Shown: positions 1-6,690 of the stretch, piece by piece
Numbering within the stretch: the first letter of the stretch is position 1
Layout: every line of letters begins with the position of its first letter
Assembly: GCF_900176595.1 (NCBI RefSeq)
Contig: NZ_LT838813.1
Span: 2,432,001 to 2,496,000 of the forward strand
Source of the DNA: Aquiflexum balticum DSM 16537
GTDB taxonomy: Bacteria; Bacteroidota; Bacteroidia; Cytophagales; Cyclobacteriaceae
Reading direction: 5' to 3'
Length of the DNA: 64,000 nt
Notes under the pieces: generated by a model
Databases searched by the model: none
What the model was told of the DNA's origin: nothing
Seen by the model: only the letters and a program-made list of their open reading frames with translations
Made by a program: the position numbers and the translations under genes

Positions 1-195
1 CAAATAAGATTGAAGAAGTTGATACTTCATGAAAAAGAGAGGTCTCAGGTTACTTTTTTGATTTCTTCCCATGACCTCAACCATGTTACTGAAATCTGTG
101 ACAGAATAGTCTTGTTGGAAAAAGGTAAAGTAATCAAGGACCTGAAAGAAAAGGAATTGATGATGTCCGAATTGGATTCCTATTTCACAGGCTGA
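1..195 (+). CDS. ABC transporter ATP-binding protein, C-terminal end (partial)
   Basis: Only the last 64 codons are present; the gene begins before the window and the frame is open from base 1. The visible part has the end of an ABC ATPase: the H-loop ISSHDL, then a strand and helix with EICDRIVLLEKGKVI, a typical 'dismiss the factor, read the output' ending. Such proteins hydrolyse ATP on the cytoplasmic face to drive a partner permease. The partner and substrate cannot be told because no permease gene lies downstream in the window. A hairpin terminator follows about 160 bases later. The family is clear, the role is not. Confidence 0.8.
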   Translation, partial: QIRLKKLILHEKERSQVTFLISSHDLNHVTEICDRIVLLEKGKVIKDLKEKELMMSELDSYFTG

Positions 196-356
196 AAATA
201 TTCCGGAATGAATTGCCAAGGTGATCAAATAGACGGTTGAATCCCAGAGAATTTCAATGGGATTATTATTTCTCTTATTGTTCTGTATTCCGATTTCAAG
301 CCATTGTTCTATAAAAAGATATTCCCTTCTAAATAAAGCGTATTCCCCTTTCCCTT

Positions 357-408
357 AATCCCGATCAATATTTATCTTATCGATAAGTTTTGATCGGGAT
401 TTTTTTTG
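357..408 (+). terminator. Rho-independent terminator
   Basis: A 12-bp perfect stem with arms AATCCCGATCAA (357-368) and TTGATCGGGATT (390-401) is followed by a T run. It lies downstream of the ABC ATPase gene and probably ends its transcript. Confidence 0.75.
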
Positions 409-540
409 CCTACAAATCTTTATAAGATAGCTCAAAAAGCGTTTTTAAGCCATGGGAATTTTTAATCGAAAGTTTTTTTAAAATAAATATTAAAAATTAT
501 TTGTTTTTTAAATATAAAAAAATGTAATTTGAATCGTAAT

Positions 541-591
541 AATTGTTGTATGAGACAATAATTAGTGATCTCGGTTCAGCTATCTCGCTGA
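541..591. promoter_or_regulatory. Two small dyads upstream of the 70-aa gene
   Basis: In the otherwise featureless A+T-rich gap 196-641 there are two inverted repeats besides the terminator: AATTGTTGT/ACAATAATT (541-563, one G:U pair) and TCAGC/GCTGA (576-591). They lie 50-100 bases before the next start codon, so they could be operators or leader hairpins. No protein can be assigned to them. Confidence 0.25.
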
Positions 592-641
592 TAATGTTAA
601 TAGTGAAAATTTTTAAGTAACAAATTTAAACTTGTTTGAAA

Positions 642-854
642 ATGATGAAATATGTAATCAAATTGGAAATCAACGGAATTGAGTTCCAAATCAAAACCCT
701 CGCAGGTAGTGAAAGAGAAGCAAAAGATAAAGCTTGGGATGTTATCATAGAAAGAACATCTTTTATTTCTATTCGTCCTGAAGCTATAATGGAAGTAAAC
801 CGCAGTTTCAGTCAAAAAATGGTCACTGGATTTAAAAGTGCATTGTTGTTCTAG
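642..854 (+). CDS. Small hypothetical protein (70 aa)
   Basis: A short soluble protein beginning MMKYVIKLEINGIEF and ending in a hydrophobic ALLF tail. The ATG at 642 is preferred over an in-frame TTG two codons upstream. It has no signal peptide and no membrane segment. Its predicted pattern (beta strands, then the helix REAKDKAWDVII, then a strand) resembles a small alpha/beta fold, but I recognise no family. It is probably real: it has its own terminator about 25 bases downstream, sits alone between two hairpins, and has a balanced amino acid composition. Function unknown. Confidence 0.6.
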   Translation: MMKYVIKLEINGIEFQIKTLAGSEREAKDKAWDVIIERTSFISIRPEAIMEVNRSFSQKMVTGFKSALLF

Positions 855-877
855 TTAGATGTAGTTTTTTTATTTTA

Positions 878-918
878 AGCATCTGGAAAGTATCCATCTT
901 TTCAGGTGCTTTTTTATT
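878..918 (+). terminator. Rho-independent terminator
   Basis: Arms AGCATCTGGAAA and TTTTCAGGTGCT pair, with one G:U wobble, and lead into a T run. The hairpin closes the 70-aa gene. Confidence 0.65.
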
Positions 919-946
919 TCTAATTCAAAAAGAAAGATCCATTTGA

Positions 947-981
947 TTTGAGGATAGGGAAATTATATATTGTTATGTTTG
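947..981 (+). promoter_or_regulatory. Possible Bacteroidetes promoter for the SDR gene
   Basis: TTTG at 947-950 and TATGTTTG at 974-981 fit the Bacteroidetes primary sigma consensus (TTTG, then TAnnTTTG). The 23-base spacing is a little long. The -7 box lies about 90 bases before the ATG at 1075. Confidence 0.35.
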
Positions 982-1074
982 TTAACATTGATCATCACTT
1001 TCAGATCTTCCCCTGGCAATTCTCAAAAAATATTTGATAGGGTTAAAATCTTGAAATGGCTAAAATAGATAAAC

Positions 1075-1836
1075 ATGGACTTAGGATTAAAAGGGAAGAA
1101 TGCGATAGTATTGGCTTCATCCAAGGGACTTGGGAAAAGTGTAGCTGTAGCACTTGCCCAGGAGGGTGCTAATGTGGCTATTTGTGGTAGGGATAAGAAT
1201 ACTTTGGAGGCCACAAAAAAGGAATTAGAAAAATTTGCTTCCGGCAGAATAATCTCTGGAACATGCAATATCATGGATGCAGGGGATAGAAGGCGTTTTT
1301 TTGAAAAGGTCAATGCTGCTTTTGGCGTGATTGATATTTTGGTCACCAATACAGGCGGTCCTGATGCAGGTAGTTTTGGAGATTTTGGATTGGAAGATTG
1401 GAAGAGGTTTTATGAATCCATGTTTTTGTCTGCAGTCGATTTCATACAGATGGTACTTCCGGGTATGAAAGATAAGGCGTTTGGAAGAATCTTGGCCATT
1501 ACTTCTGTTTCAGTCAAGCAGCCTGTTGACAACTTGATTTCCTCCAATGCAGTGCGCACAGCTTTACTTGGTCTGGTCAAAAGTCTTTCCAACGAGTTGG
1601 CCCCTTTGGGCATTACAGTAAACAACATTATGCCCGGCTACACCATGACAGATAGGCTAAACCAATTGCTGGAAGGCAATCCAAATGTGGATAAATTAAA
1701 AGATTCCGTTCCCATGAAACGTTTTGGCAAGGTTGAAGAATTTGCCGCAGCGGCTGTGTTTTTATTGAGTGAACGTGCAAGCTATATCACAGGGCAGTCA
1801 TTGGCTGTGGATGGGGGGTTGATAAAGGGATATTAG
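1075..1836 (+). CDS. SDR-family oxidoreductase-like protein, non-canonical active site
   Basis: The 253-residue protein has the length and layout of a classical short-chain dehydrogenase: a Rossmann N-terminus (NAIVLASSKGLG in place of TGxxxGxG), the NTGG motif after strand 4, and a C-terminus ending YITGQSLAVDGG. The catalytic YxxxK is missing. By alignment to the following ALLGL helix, Tyr is replaced by Ser and Lys by Arg (SNAVRTALLGL). A known SDR-like subgroup (cd05344, as I recall) is described as imperfect in both the nucleotide motif and the tetrad, so this need not be decay. Cytoplasmic; it is usually annotated as 3-oxoacyl-ACP reductase-like, but substrate and even activity are uncertain. 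It is monocistronic, with a hairpin downstream. Confidence 0.85.
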   Translation: MDLGLKGKNAIVLASSKGLGKSVAVALAQEGANVAICGRDKNTLEATKKELEKFASGRIISGTCNIMDAGDRRRFFEKVNAAFGVIDILVTNTGGPDAGSFGDFGLEDWKRFYESMFLSAVDFIQMVLPGMKDKAFGRILAITSVSVKQPVDNLISSNAVRTALLGLVKSLSNELAPLGITVNNIMPGYTMTDRLNQLLEGNPNVDKLKDSVPMKRFGKVEEFAAAAVFLLSERASYITGQSLAVDGGLIKGY

Positions 1837-1917
1837 GAAGGGATGAAGGTAGAAGGATGAGGGTGGTATCGAGAAGCGAGATTTTAGAGCTGGGAACCGA
1901 GAGGTGAAGCAAGAGCC

Positions 1918-1952
1918 AACCTTTGATGCGTCGCGGCGTATCGAAGGTTTTT
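1918..1952 (+). terminator. Hairpin terminator after the SDR gene
   Basis: Arms AACCTTTGATGCG (1918-1930) and CGTATCGAAGGTT (1937-1949) pair throughout with two G:U wobbles and end in TTTTT. A purine-rich, low-complexity stretch (about 1841-1917) lies between it and the gene. Confidence 0.5.
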
Positions 1953-2042
1953 ACCCGAATCCAAAACCATAAAATGTCAAGCAATGTCTAGGAAGTGTCA
2001 CTTTTCTTTAATCCCCACTAGGAGTAGAATGGCGTAACCTCT

Positions 2043-2178
2043 AAGCGTAGTTTGTAACTACGCTTTTCTATCATGTTGAATTTGTAATTCAAATTGCCAA
2101 GAATTGCCTTTCGTTAGAGTTTTTGGTTGAATTGTCCAATTGCAAATTGGAATATATAAGAGGGTGTAATTGCAAATT
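2043..2178. repeat. Cluster of REP-like palindromes with TTGTA/TTGCA centres
   Basis: Several short palindromes stand close together: AAGCGTAG/CTACGCTT around TTTGTAA (2043-2065), TTGAATT/AATTCAA around TGT (2076-2092), CCAATT/AATTGG around GCA (2136-2150), and the half-palindrome GGGTGTAATTGCAAATT (2162-2178) that the IS110 element interrupts. The shared TTGTA or TTGCA centres resemble the palindromes beside the transposase gene at 35 kb. IS110 elements are known to insert into REP sequences. Confidence 0.6.
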
Positions 2179-2204
2179 CATATCTTTAAACTGAACCAAA
2201 AAAC

Positions 2205-2365
2205 AGAATAAAGGTGTAGCCTGATTTGCAAATTAAGTACAGCAATGCTGATACTGCGGTGTAGGGATCACACCTTTATTTTTTCCTCTTCGAATCTGAA
2301 TAGTACCCAGGCATGAAGAACTCCTTCAATGCTCCATAACGATGAGTTAAGAACAAGAGGGGATA
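2205..2365 (+). ncRNA. Predicted bridge RNA of the IS110 element
   Basis: Two consecutive bulged hairpins lie just before the recombinase start. Loop 1 is closed by AATAAAGGTGT/ACACCTTTATT (2207-2217 with 2270-2280) and capped by GTACAGC/GCTGaTAC. Its 5' side carries TTGCAAATT (2226-2234), identical to the left flank. Its 3' side carries GGTGTAGG (2258-2265), the reverse complement of the right junction CCTACACC (3576-3583). Loop 2 is closed by TTCCTCTT/AAGAGGGG (2283-2290 with 2355-2362) and capped by GCATGAAG/CTTCaATGC. Its 5' side carries ATAGTACC (2300-2307), identical to the element's right end (3570-3577). Its 3' side carries ATGAG (2342-2346), complementary to CT plus CAT of the left end. 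This matches target and donor loops of known bridge RNAs; expression is inferred. Confidence 0.75.
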
Positions 2366-2389
2366 CTGTTTTTATAAACCTTCTATCCT

Positions 2390-3535
2390 ATGTTAAAATA
2401 TTCTGTCGGACTGGATGTTTCTAGTAAATCTATCAATGGCTGCTTATCTTCCATAGATAAAGGTCAAAAAGTAACGGTGAAATCCACCCAGACTTTCCCA
2501 AATTCAAAAACCGGTTTTAAATCGATGGATTCTTGGATCAAAAAAAACCGAAAGGATGAAAACGTCCCTTTGGTAATCTGTATGGAAGCTACGGGGAATT
2601 ACCATGAAACCTGTGCTTTGTACCTGTTTGAAAAGGGCTATTCTGTATCTGTGGTTTTGCCTACCAAGGCGAAAAACTATCTTCGCTCACTTGGAAATAA
2701 ATCTAAAAACGACACGATCGATGCCCGGGGATTGGCTCAGATGGGAGCCGAGCAATGCCTGTCTCCCTGGTCGCCGTTTGGCAGGTTTTTCTATGAACTC
2801 CGTTCCCTGACCAGGCATCACCAGAGCCTGCAGGAACAAAAGACAGCTTCAAGAAATCAGCTCCATGCCATTAAAAACGGCATGTATTCTTCCAAGGCAG
2901 TTGAAAAGCAGTTGGAAAACATGATCAAACTGATCGATAAACAGCTAGAACAGCTTGAATCCACAATCAAAAACCACCTCCAATCCAAGGCAGAAGTATG
3001 GGGCAAGGTCGGGAATATCTGTTCGATCAAAGGAGTGGGTATCCTTACAGCGGCAATAGTTTTGGCCGAAACCAACGGCTTTGAACTTTTTGAAAACAAC
3101 AAACAGCTGGTAAGCTATTGCGGATATGATGTCGTCGAAAACCAATCCGGAAAAACCAACGGAAAAACCAGGATCTCAAAAAAAGGAAACTCAAGGATAA
3201 GGCGCGCGATGTTCATGCCGGCATTCCAGACAATAACCTATCAGGTCAAACCTTTCTACAACTTATTCAACCGCACTTTCGAAAAGCATGGCTTGAAAAT
3301 GAAAAGCTATGTGGCTGTCCAAAAGAAAATCCTAACTACCATCTATGCATTATGGAAAAACAATATGCCGTTTATTGAGGATTATCAACCCGAAATATCC
3401 AAAGAACAGGAGCTGGAGCTTCCCTCTCCGGTCAGCTTTGAAAAAGCTGAAAAAAATAGTGCCGATCAAGTCGGCACTACACAAGGTAAACATCCAAGTG
3501 AACGATCACTGTATGCTTCCTCTCCGGTATCGTAA
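2390..3535 (+). CDS. IS110-family DEDD recombinase (transposase)
   Basis: 381 residues. The N-terminal RuvC-like DEDD domain shows Asp9 (GLDVS), Glu66 (MEATGN), and Asp108 and Asp111 (DTIDARG), with the coiled helices that follow. The C-terminal Transposase_20 domain begins near residue 205 (ICSIKGVGILTAA) and includes RISKKGNSRIRR, where the family's catalytic serine is expected. In this family the protein works with a bridge RNA that pairs with target and donor DNA, exchanging strands at a dinucleotide core. The frame is intact. The last 30 residues look added: the DNA there has two perfect hairpins (3432-3450 and 3458-3478) and two near copies of CTTCCTCTCCGGT. Confidence 0.95.
   Translation: MLKYSVGLDVSSKSINGCLSSIDKGQKVTVKSTQTFPNSKTGFKSMDSWIKKNRKDENVPLVICMEATGNYHETCALYLFEKGYSVSVVLPTKAKNYLRSLGNKSKNDTIDARGLAQMGAEQCLSPWSPFGRFFYELRSLTRHHQSLQEQKTASRNQLHAIKNGMYSSKAVEKQLENMIKLIDKQLEQLESTIKNHLQSKAEVWGKVGNICSIKGVGILTAAIVLAETNGFELFENNKQLVSYCGYDVVENQSGKTNGKTRISKKGNSRIRRAMFMPAFQTITYQVKPFYNLFNRTFEKHGLKMKSYVAVQKKILTTIYALWKNNMPFIEDYQPEISKEQELELPSPVSFEKAEKNSADQVGTTQGKHPSERSLYASSPVS
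3432..3478 (+). repeat. Twin palindromes inside the 3' end of the recombinase gene
   Basis: TCAGCTTT-GAA-AAAGCTGA (3432-3450) and AGTGCCGA-TCAAG-TCGGCACT (3458-3478) are perfect hairpins within the coding sequence. They may protect or end the IS transcript, or be part of a small palindromic insertion. Confidence 0.5.
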
Positions 3536-3603
3536 AGGTAAAAAAAATTAAAATAATCTTGATTTTAAAGATAGTACCTACACCCAGTCCTAGCATTCAT
3601 TGT

Positions 3604-3618
3604 TTGGCTACGCCAAGC
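3604..3618. repeat. Short REP-like palindrome right of the IS110 element
   Basis: TTGGC-TAC-GCCAA followed by GCGGG lies between the IS right end and the tmRNA terminator. It may be the continuation of the palindrome cluster split by the IS. The rest of 3579-3664 shows nothing else. Confidence 0.35.
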
Positions 3619-3664
3619 GGGAAATTTAAGTTGGGTTAGAATTATATTTTATTGAATACAAAAC

Positions 3665-3717
3665 AAAAATCCCCCCTCCCCCAAAACTCTTTGAGTTTTG
3701 GGGGAGGGGGGATTTTT
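3665..3717 (-). terminator. Terminator of the tmRNA gene, 25-bp perfect stem
   Basis: Left arm 3665-3689 and right arm 3693-3717 are perfectly complementary around a TTT loop, with a C6-T-C5 run in the stem and T runs at both ends. It can act in both directions and lies directly after the tmRNA 3' end. Confidence 0.85.
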
Positions 3718-3720
3718 AAG

Positions 3721-4122
3721 TGGAGCTGGAGGGATTCGAACCCTCGTCCAGATAGGGAAACACCGTACCGTCTACATGCTTAGTCACCTGTTGGGTTTTC
3801 GATCAAGTACTGCTGGATGACACACCTATACTTGACTTAGCCACTTGTCTTAGCCCTGCTTAGTAGCCTCACAGGGAGCGGCTCTATCATTTCGACACCC
3901 CAGAATCAACCCGGAAAGAGCGGCGGGTTGCGGGATGTGGCCGGGGAGAATCTATCGAATCTCAACCCTTTAAGCATTATCTATTCCCCTGAGGGACAGA
4001 TTAGGCAGCCATGGCGTAAGAAGTTTCGCCAGTTATAGTCGTATGAATTATTCAAGGCCGTACATACTCCGGCCTGCATGCGAGCCCAGTCCTTACACCT
4101 ACTGTCAAAACCGGTCAGCCCC
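3721..4122 (-). ncRNA. ssrA: Transfer-messenger RNA (tmRNA)
   Basis: One-piece tmRNA of about 402 nt that rescues stalled ribosomes. The 5' end GGGGCTG (from 4122) pairs with the 3' CAGCTCC before the discriminator A at 3721; CCA is not encoded. The T-arm reads GGTTCGAATCCC. The tag frame at 4030-4001 reads GGC GAA ACT TCT TAC GCC ATG GCT GCC TAA, giving GETSYAMAA after the charged alanine. The YAMAA ending is typical of Cytophaga relatives rather than the usual YALAA. The terminator follows directly, so 3721 is well supported as the 3' end. Confidence 0.95.
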
Positions 4123-4179
4123 ATTGTTTCTAAATGGGAGACAAATATAGGGGAAAAATGGTTCAATGTTAGATGGTAT

Positions 4180-4232
4180 ATATGAGATATGAGACACAAG
4201 ACACAAGACTTAAGACAAAAGAACCAAAGCCT
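4180..4232. repeat. Purine-rich CAAGA low-complexity tract
   Basis: About 50 bases of near-repeats of the form ACACAAGAC/TTAAGAC/AAAAGAACC. A similar tract with the same CAAGA unit occurs after rpsA (38876-38903). No coding or RNA signal. Confidence 0.45.
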
Positions 4233-4334
4233 GGAGAATTCTTTCGGGAGCATCAAGAGATTCCAGGTGTCTACCAACGACAAAATTTGAAATCGGGTGT
4301 CTAATACTACAAATAGCATTGAATTTATAATAAA

Positions 4335-4600
4335 ACTTTGCCTTGTCACTTCGACTTCAGGAGAAGTCTTCTCTCTTCAAGGTTAATAGATTTCTCTCTT
4401 ACTTACCAATGACATCATCATCGGAGCAGCCGTCATGCTGAACGTAGAGAAGCATCTCATGGGGATCAGAAAACGGTTAATATAATCATAAATAGGACCG
4501 ATGGAGATCCTTCGTACCTCAGGATGACGCCCATCTTGATGTCATTACCCTTTCTGTATATGCCAATTTTCTCCACTCGAAATGACAAAATCCGACAACC
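4335..4600. repeat. Bacteroidetes-type intergenic repeat block (GTCAT...CTGAACGTAG family)
   Basis: This gene-free block contains pieces of a palindromic intergenic repeat common in Bacteroidetes genomes. GTCATGCTGAACGTAGAG...GCATCTC (4432-4458) is an inverted near-copy of GAGATCCTTCGTACCTCAGGATGAC's family unit at 4504-4528. Further pieces resemble TTTCTCnnnTCGAAATGAC (about 4387-4413 and 4568-4587). The order suggests several nested insertions. I see no gene between the tmRNA and the DUF481 gene. Confidence 0.6.
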
Positions 4601-4664
4601 TGCCAATATCCTTGCAATCCGATTCAAAAATTGAAACCTTTGTGGCTTATTAATAAAATCTGTT

Positions 4665-5453
4665 TTGAGAAAGATTATTTTCATTGTATTGTTTTCCATC
4701 TCCTTTCCTTCCTACTCCCAAATACTAAATATTGAAAGATACCGGCTGAAAGGTGATTCTTCGAAGGTATTTGTAGCCAAAGCAACGGCTGGGCTCAATG
4801 TATATAACAGGAGCGCAGCTGCTGATGCCCCTGTCAATCTTTTTGGCTACAAATGGGATATCAATACCATGTATCATCCTGGAAAACATGCATATATTTT
4901 TGTTTCTAACTTTGATTACCTCCGAATAAATGATTCCGACTTTCTGAATTTCGGTCTGATTCATGGGCGTACGGTTTTTAATTTTGAGGAAAAAAATAAC
5001 ATTGAAACCTTCGTGCAATATTCTTTTGATAATTTCCGGGGCTTGTCACCAAGATGGATAGCAGGAGGGACTTTCAGGACAAGAGTATTAGAAAGCGATC
5101 GACTGACTTTGATTCTTGGTTTGGGGGGGCTTTATGAAAATGAAACTTGGCAGCATCCTTTTACTGAAGAATCCGTCAATGTGGATTTTTTCAAAAGTTC
5201 AAATTATTTCTCATTCCGATTAACTGTCAATGAATACGTCGATTTCAATATGGTCAATTATTACCAAGTTGGGTATGACCAGTCTATTCAGGCTTTCAGA
5301 AATAGGATTAACGGCAACTTCAACCTCAACACCAAGATTTCGGATAGGTTCTCATTTACGAATACTTTTGATTTTTCTTATGAAGACAAACCTATTGTCC
5401 CAATCACTAAGTTTATATTTGCTTTCAAGACCGGGATTTCTTTTGATTTTTAA
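4665..5453 (+). CDS. DUF481-like outer-membrane beta-barrel protein
   Basis: 262 residues with a Sec signal ending SYSQ, followed by alternating amphipathic strands and a C-terminal Phe (GISFDF), the outer-membrane barrel hallmark. The part from about residue 95 (FNFEEKNNIETFVQYSFD) through FRLTVNEYVDFNMVNYYQVGY and FRNRINGNFNLNTKIS matches the DUF481 pattern. No ATG suits the signal peptide, so I chose the TTG at 4665; an in-frame stop lies ten codons upstream. Function of the family is unknown; possibly a small porin. The gene stands alone before dnaX, 91 bases away. Confidence 0.8.
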   Translation: MRKIIFIVLFSISFPSYSQILNIERYRLKGDSSKVFVAKATAGLNVYNRSAAADAPVNLFGYKWDINTMYHPGKHAYIFVSNFDYLRINDSDFLNFGLIHGRTVFNFEEKNNIETFVQYSFDNFRGLSPRWIAGGTFRTRVLESDRLTLILGLGGLYENETWQHPFTEESVNVDFFKSSNYFSFRLTVNEYVDFNMVNYYQVGYDQSIQAFRNRINGNFNLNTKISDRFSFTNTFDFSYEDKPIVPITKFIFAFKTGISFDF

Positions 5454-5544
5454 TTCAGCTAGTAATGAATGATTTAATAAAAATTTTCTTCCTTGTATGG
5501 GTATCTTCTGAGTCAGGTTTCCAATAATTTTATATCTTGCGCTG

Positions 5545-6690
5545 ATGGAAAATTTTGTTGTTTCAGCTAGAAAATATAGGCCTTCCAATTTTAAAAGTGT
5601 CGTAGGTCAGGGGCATATTACCACCACCCTGAAAAACGCCATCAAAAACAACCATTTGGCCCAGGCTTTCCTTTTTTGCGGTCCACGTGGAGTGGGGAAA
5701 ACAACTTGTGCGAGAATTTTGGCCAAGACCATCAATTGTCAAAATCTCACAGCTGATTATGAGGCCTGCAATGAATGTGATTCCTGCAAAGCTTTCAATA
5801 ACAATGCCTCCTTCAATGTCCATGAACTCGATGCAGCATCCAACAATTCCGTGGATGATATCAGAAACCTGGTAGAACAGGTCAGGTATGCCCCGCAGCA
5901 GGGACAATATAAAATCTATATCATAGATGAAGTTCACATGCTTTCGAATCAGGCATTCAATGCCTTTTTGAAAACTTTGGAAGAACCGCCTAAGTATGCC
6001 ATATTTATTTTGGCAACCACTGAAAAATATAAAATCATCCCTACCATTCTTTCGAGATGTCAGATATTTGACTTCAACAGAATTCAGATTACCGATATTA
6101 CACATCATCTTAAATATATCGCTACGGAGGAAAAAATAGAAGCAGAAGAGGAGGCTTTGAGATTGATTGCTACTAAGGCAGATGGGGCATTGAGAGATGC
6201 GCTGTCCATTTTTGATTTGATAGTGACCTATTCAGCCGGGAAAAGAGTGACCTATCAGGAAACTATCAGCAACCTGCATATCCTTGACTATGACTACTAT
6301 TTTAAAGTCCTTGATGCCTTACTTTCAGGCAGTATTTCTGAAGCTTTGCTGATTTTTGATGAAATTCTCAAAAAAGGATTTGATGGTCACAATTTTATTT
6401 CCGGCTTGATGGAACATTTGAGGGATTTGATGGTATGTAAAGATCAATCGACCATTGAGTTGATACAGGTTTCTGATTCCGCTAAAGAAAGATACCTACA
6501 ACAATCGCAGCAAGCCGCTATTTCGTTTTTGCTGTCTGCCCTGAATATCTGCAGCCAATGTGATATACATTATAAAACCAGCAAAAACCAAAGGCTTCAT
6601 GTAGAATTGGCTTTAATGAAAATGGCTAAATTGCCCCAAGCCATTTCCTTGGCCGCTTTGGCGCAAGAAGAATCAAAAAAAAAAAACTGA
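5545..6690 (+). CDS. dnaX: DNA polymerase III subunit gamma/tau, N-terminal (gamma-like) frame
   Basis: Clamp-loader ATPase, 381 residues in this frame. It shows Walker A GPRGVGKT (46-53), the zinc cysteines C65, C75, C78 and C81, Walker B IYIIDEVH (124-131) and the sensor-1/arginine-finger region ILSRC (168-172). Domains I-III are complete. The frame then runs into 12 consecutive A (6675-6686) and stops at TGA 6688-6690 after SKKKN. The tau-specific part continues in the -1 frame. The product as read here would be a tau-less gamma form, as is made in other bacteria by frameshifting or slippage. A sequencing error in the A run would equally explain the break. Confidence 0.93.
   Translation: MENFVVSARKYRPSNFKSVVGQGHITTTLKNAIKNNHLAQAFLFCGPRGVGKTTCARILAKTINCQNLTADYEACNECDSCKAFNNNASFNVHELDAASNNSVDDIRNLVEQVRYAPQQGQYKIYIIDEVHMLSNQAFNAFLKTLEEPPKYAIFILATTEKYKIIPTILSRCQIFDFNRIQITDITHHLKYIATEEKIEAEEEALRLIATKADGALRDALSIFDLIVTYSAGKRVTYQETISNLHILDYDYYFKVLDALLSGSISEALLIFDEILKKGFDGHNFISGLMEHLRDLMVCKDQSTIELIQVSDSAKERYLQQSQQAAISFLLSALNICSQCDIHYKTSKNQRLHVELALMKMAKLPQAISLAALAQEESKKKN
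6675..6686 (+). promoter_or_regulatory. A12 slippery run in dnaX
   Basis: Twelve A residues, read TCA AAA AAA AAA AAC TGA, sit at the junction of the two dnaX frames. Adding one A during transcription, or a -1 ribosomal slip, joins gamma to the tau tail. Thermus dnaX uses slippage on an A run in a comparable place. Confidence 0.6.

Larger units (their letters stand above)
2177..3578 (+). mobile_element. IS110-family insertion sequence, about 1.4 kb, apparently complete
   Basis: The element has no terminal inverted repeats, as expected for IS110. I placed its ends by two signals. First, joining the flanks (GGGTGTAATTGCAAATT on the left, ACACCC on the right) restores a perfect palindrome. Second, guide segments in the upstream RNA match both ends. 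The body runs 2179-3576, with junction dinucleotides TT (2177-2178) and CT (3577-3578). It contains a 5' non-coding RNA region and one recombinase gene. The long leader before the gene puts it in the IS110 rather than the IS1111 subgroup. The open recombinase frame and intact guides suggest it could still be active. Confidence 0.75.

Noticed and set aside
4466-4699. Minus-strand open frame of 77 codons over the intergenic repeat
   Set aside because: It lies in the repeat block and runs into the start of the DUF481 gene. Its residues (MGVILRYEGSPS) are the usual chance reading of this repeat.
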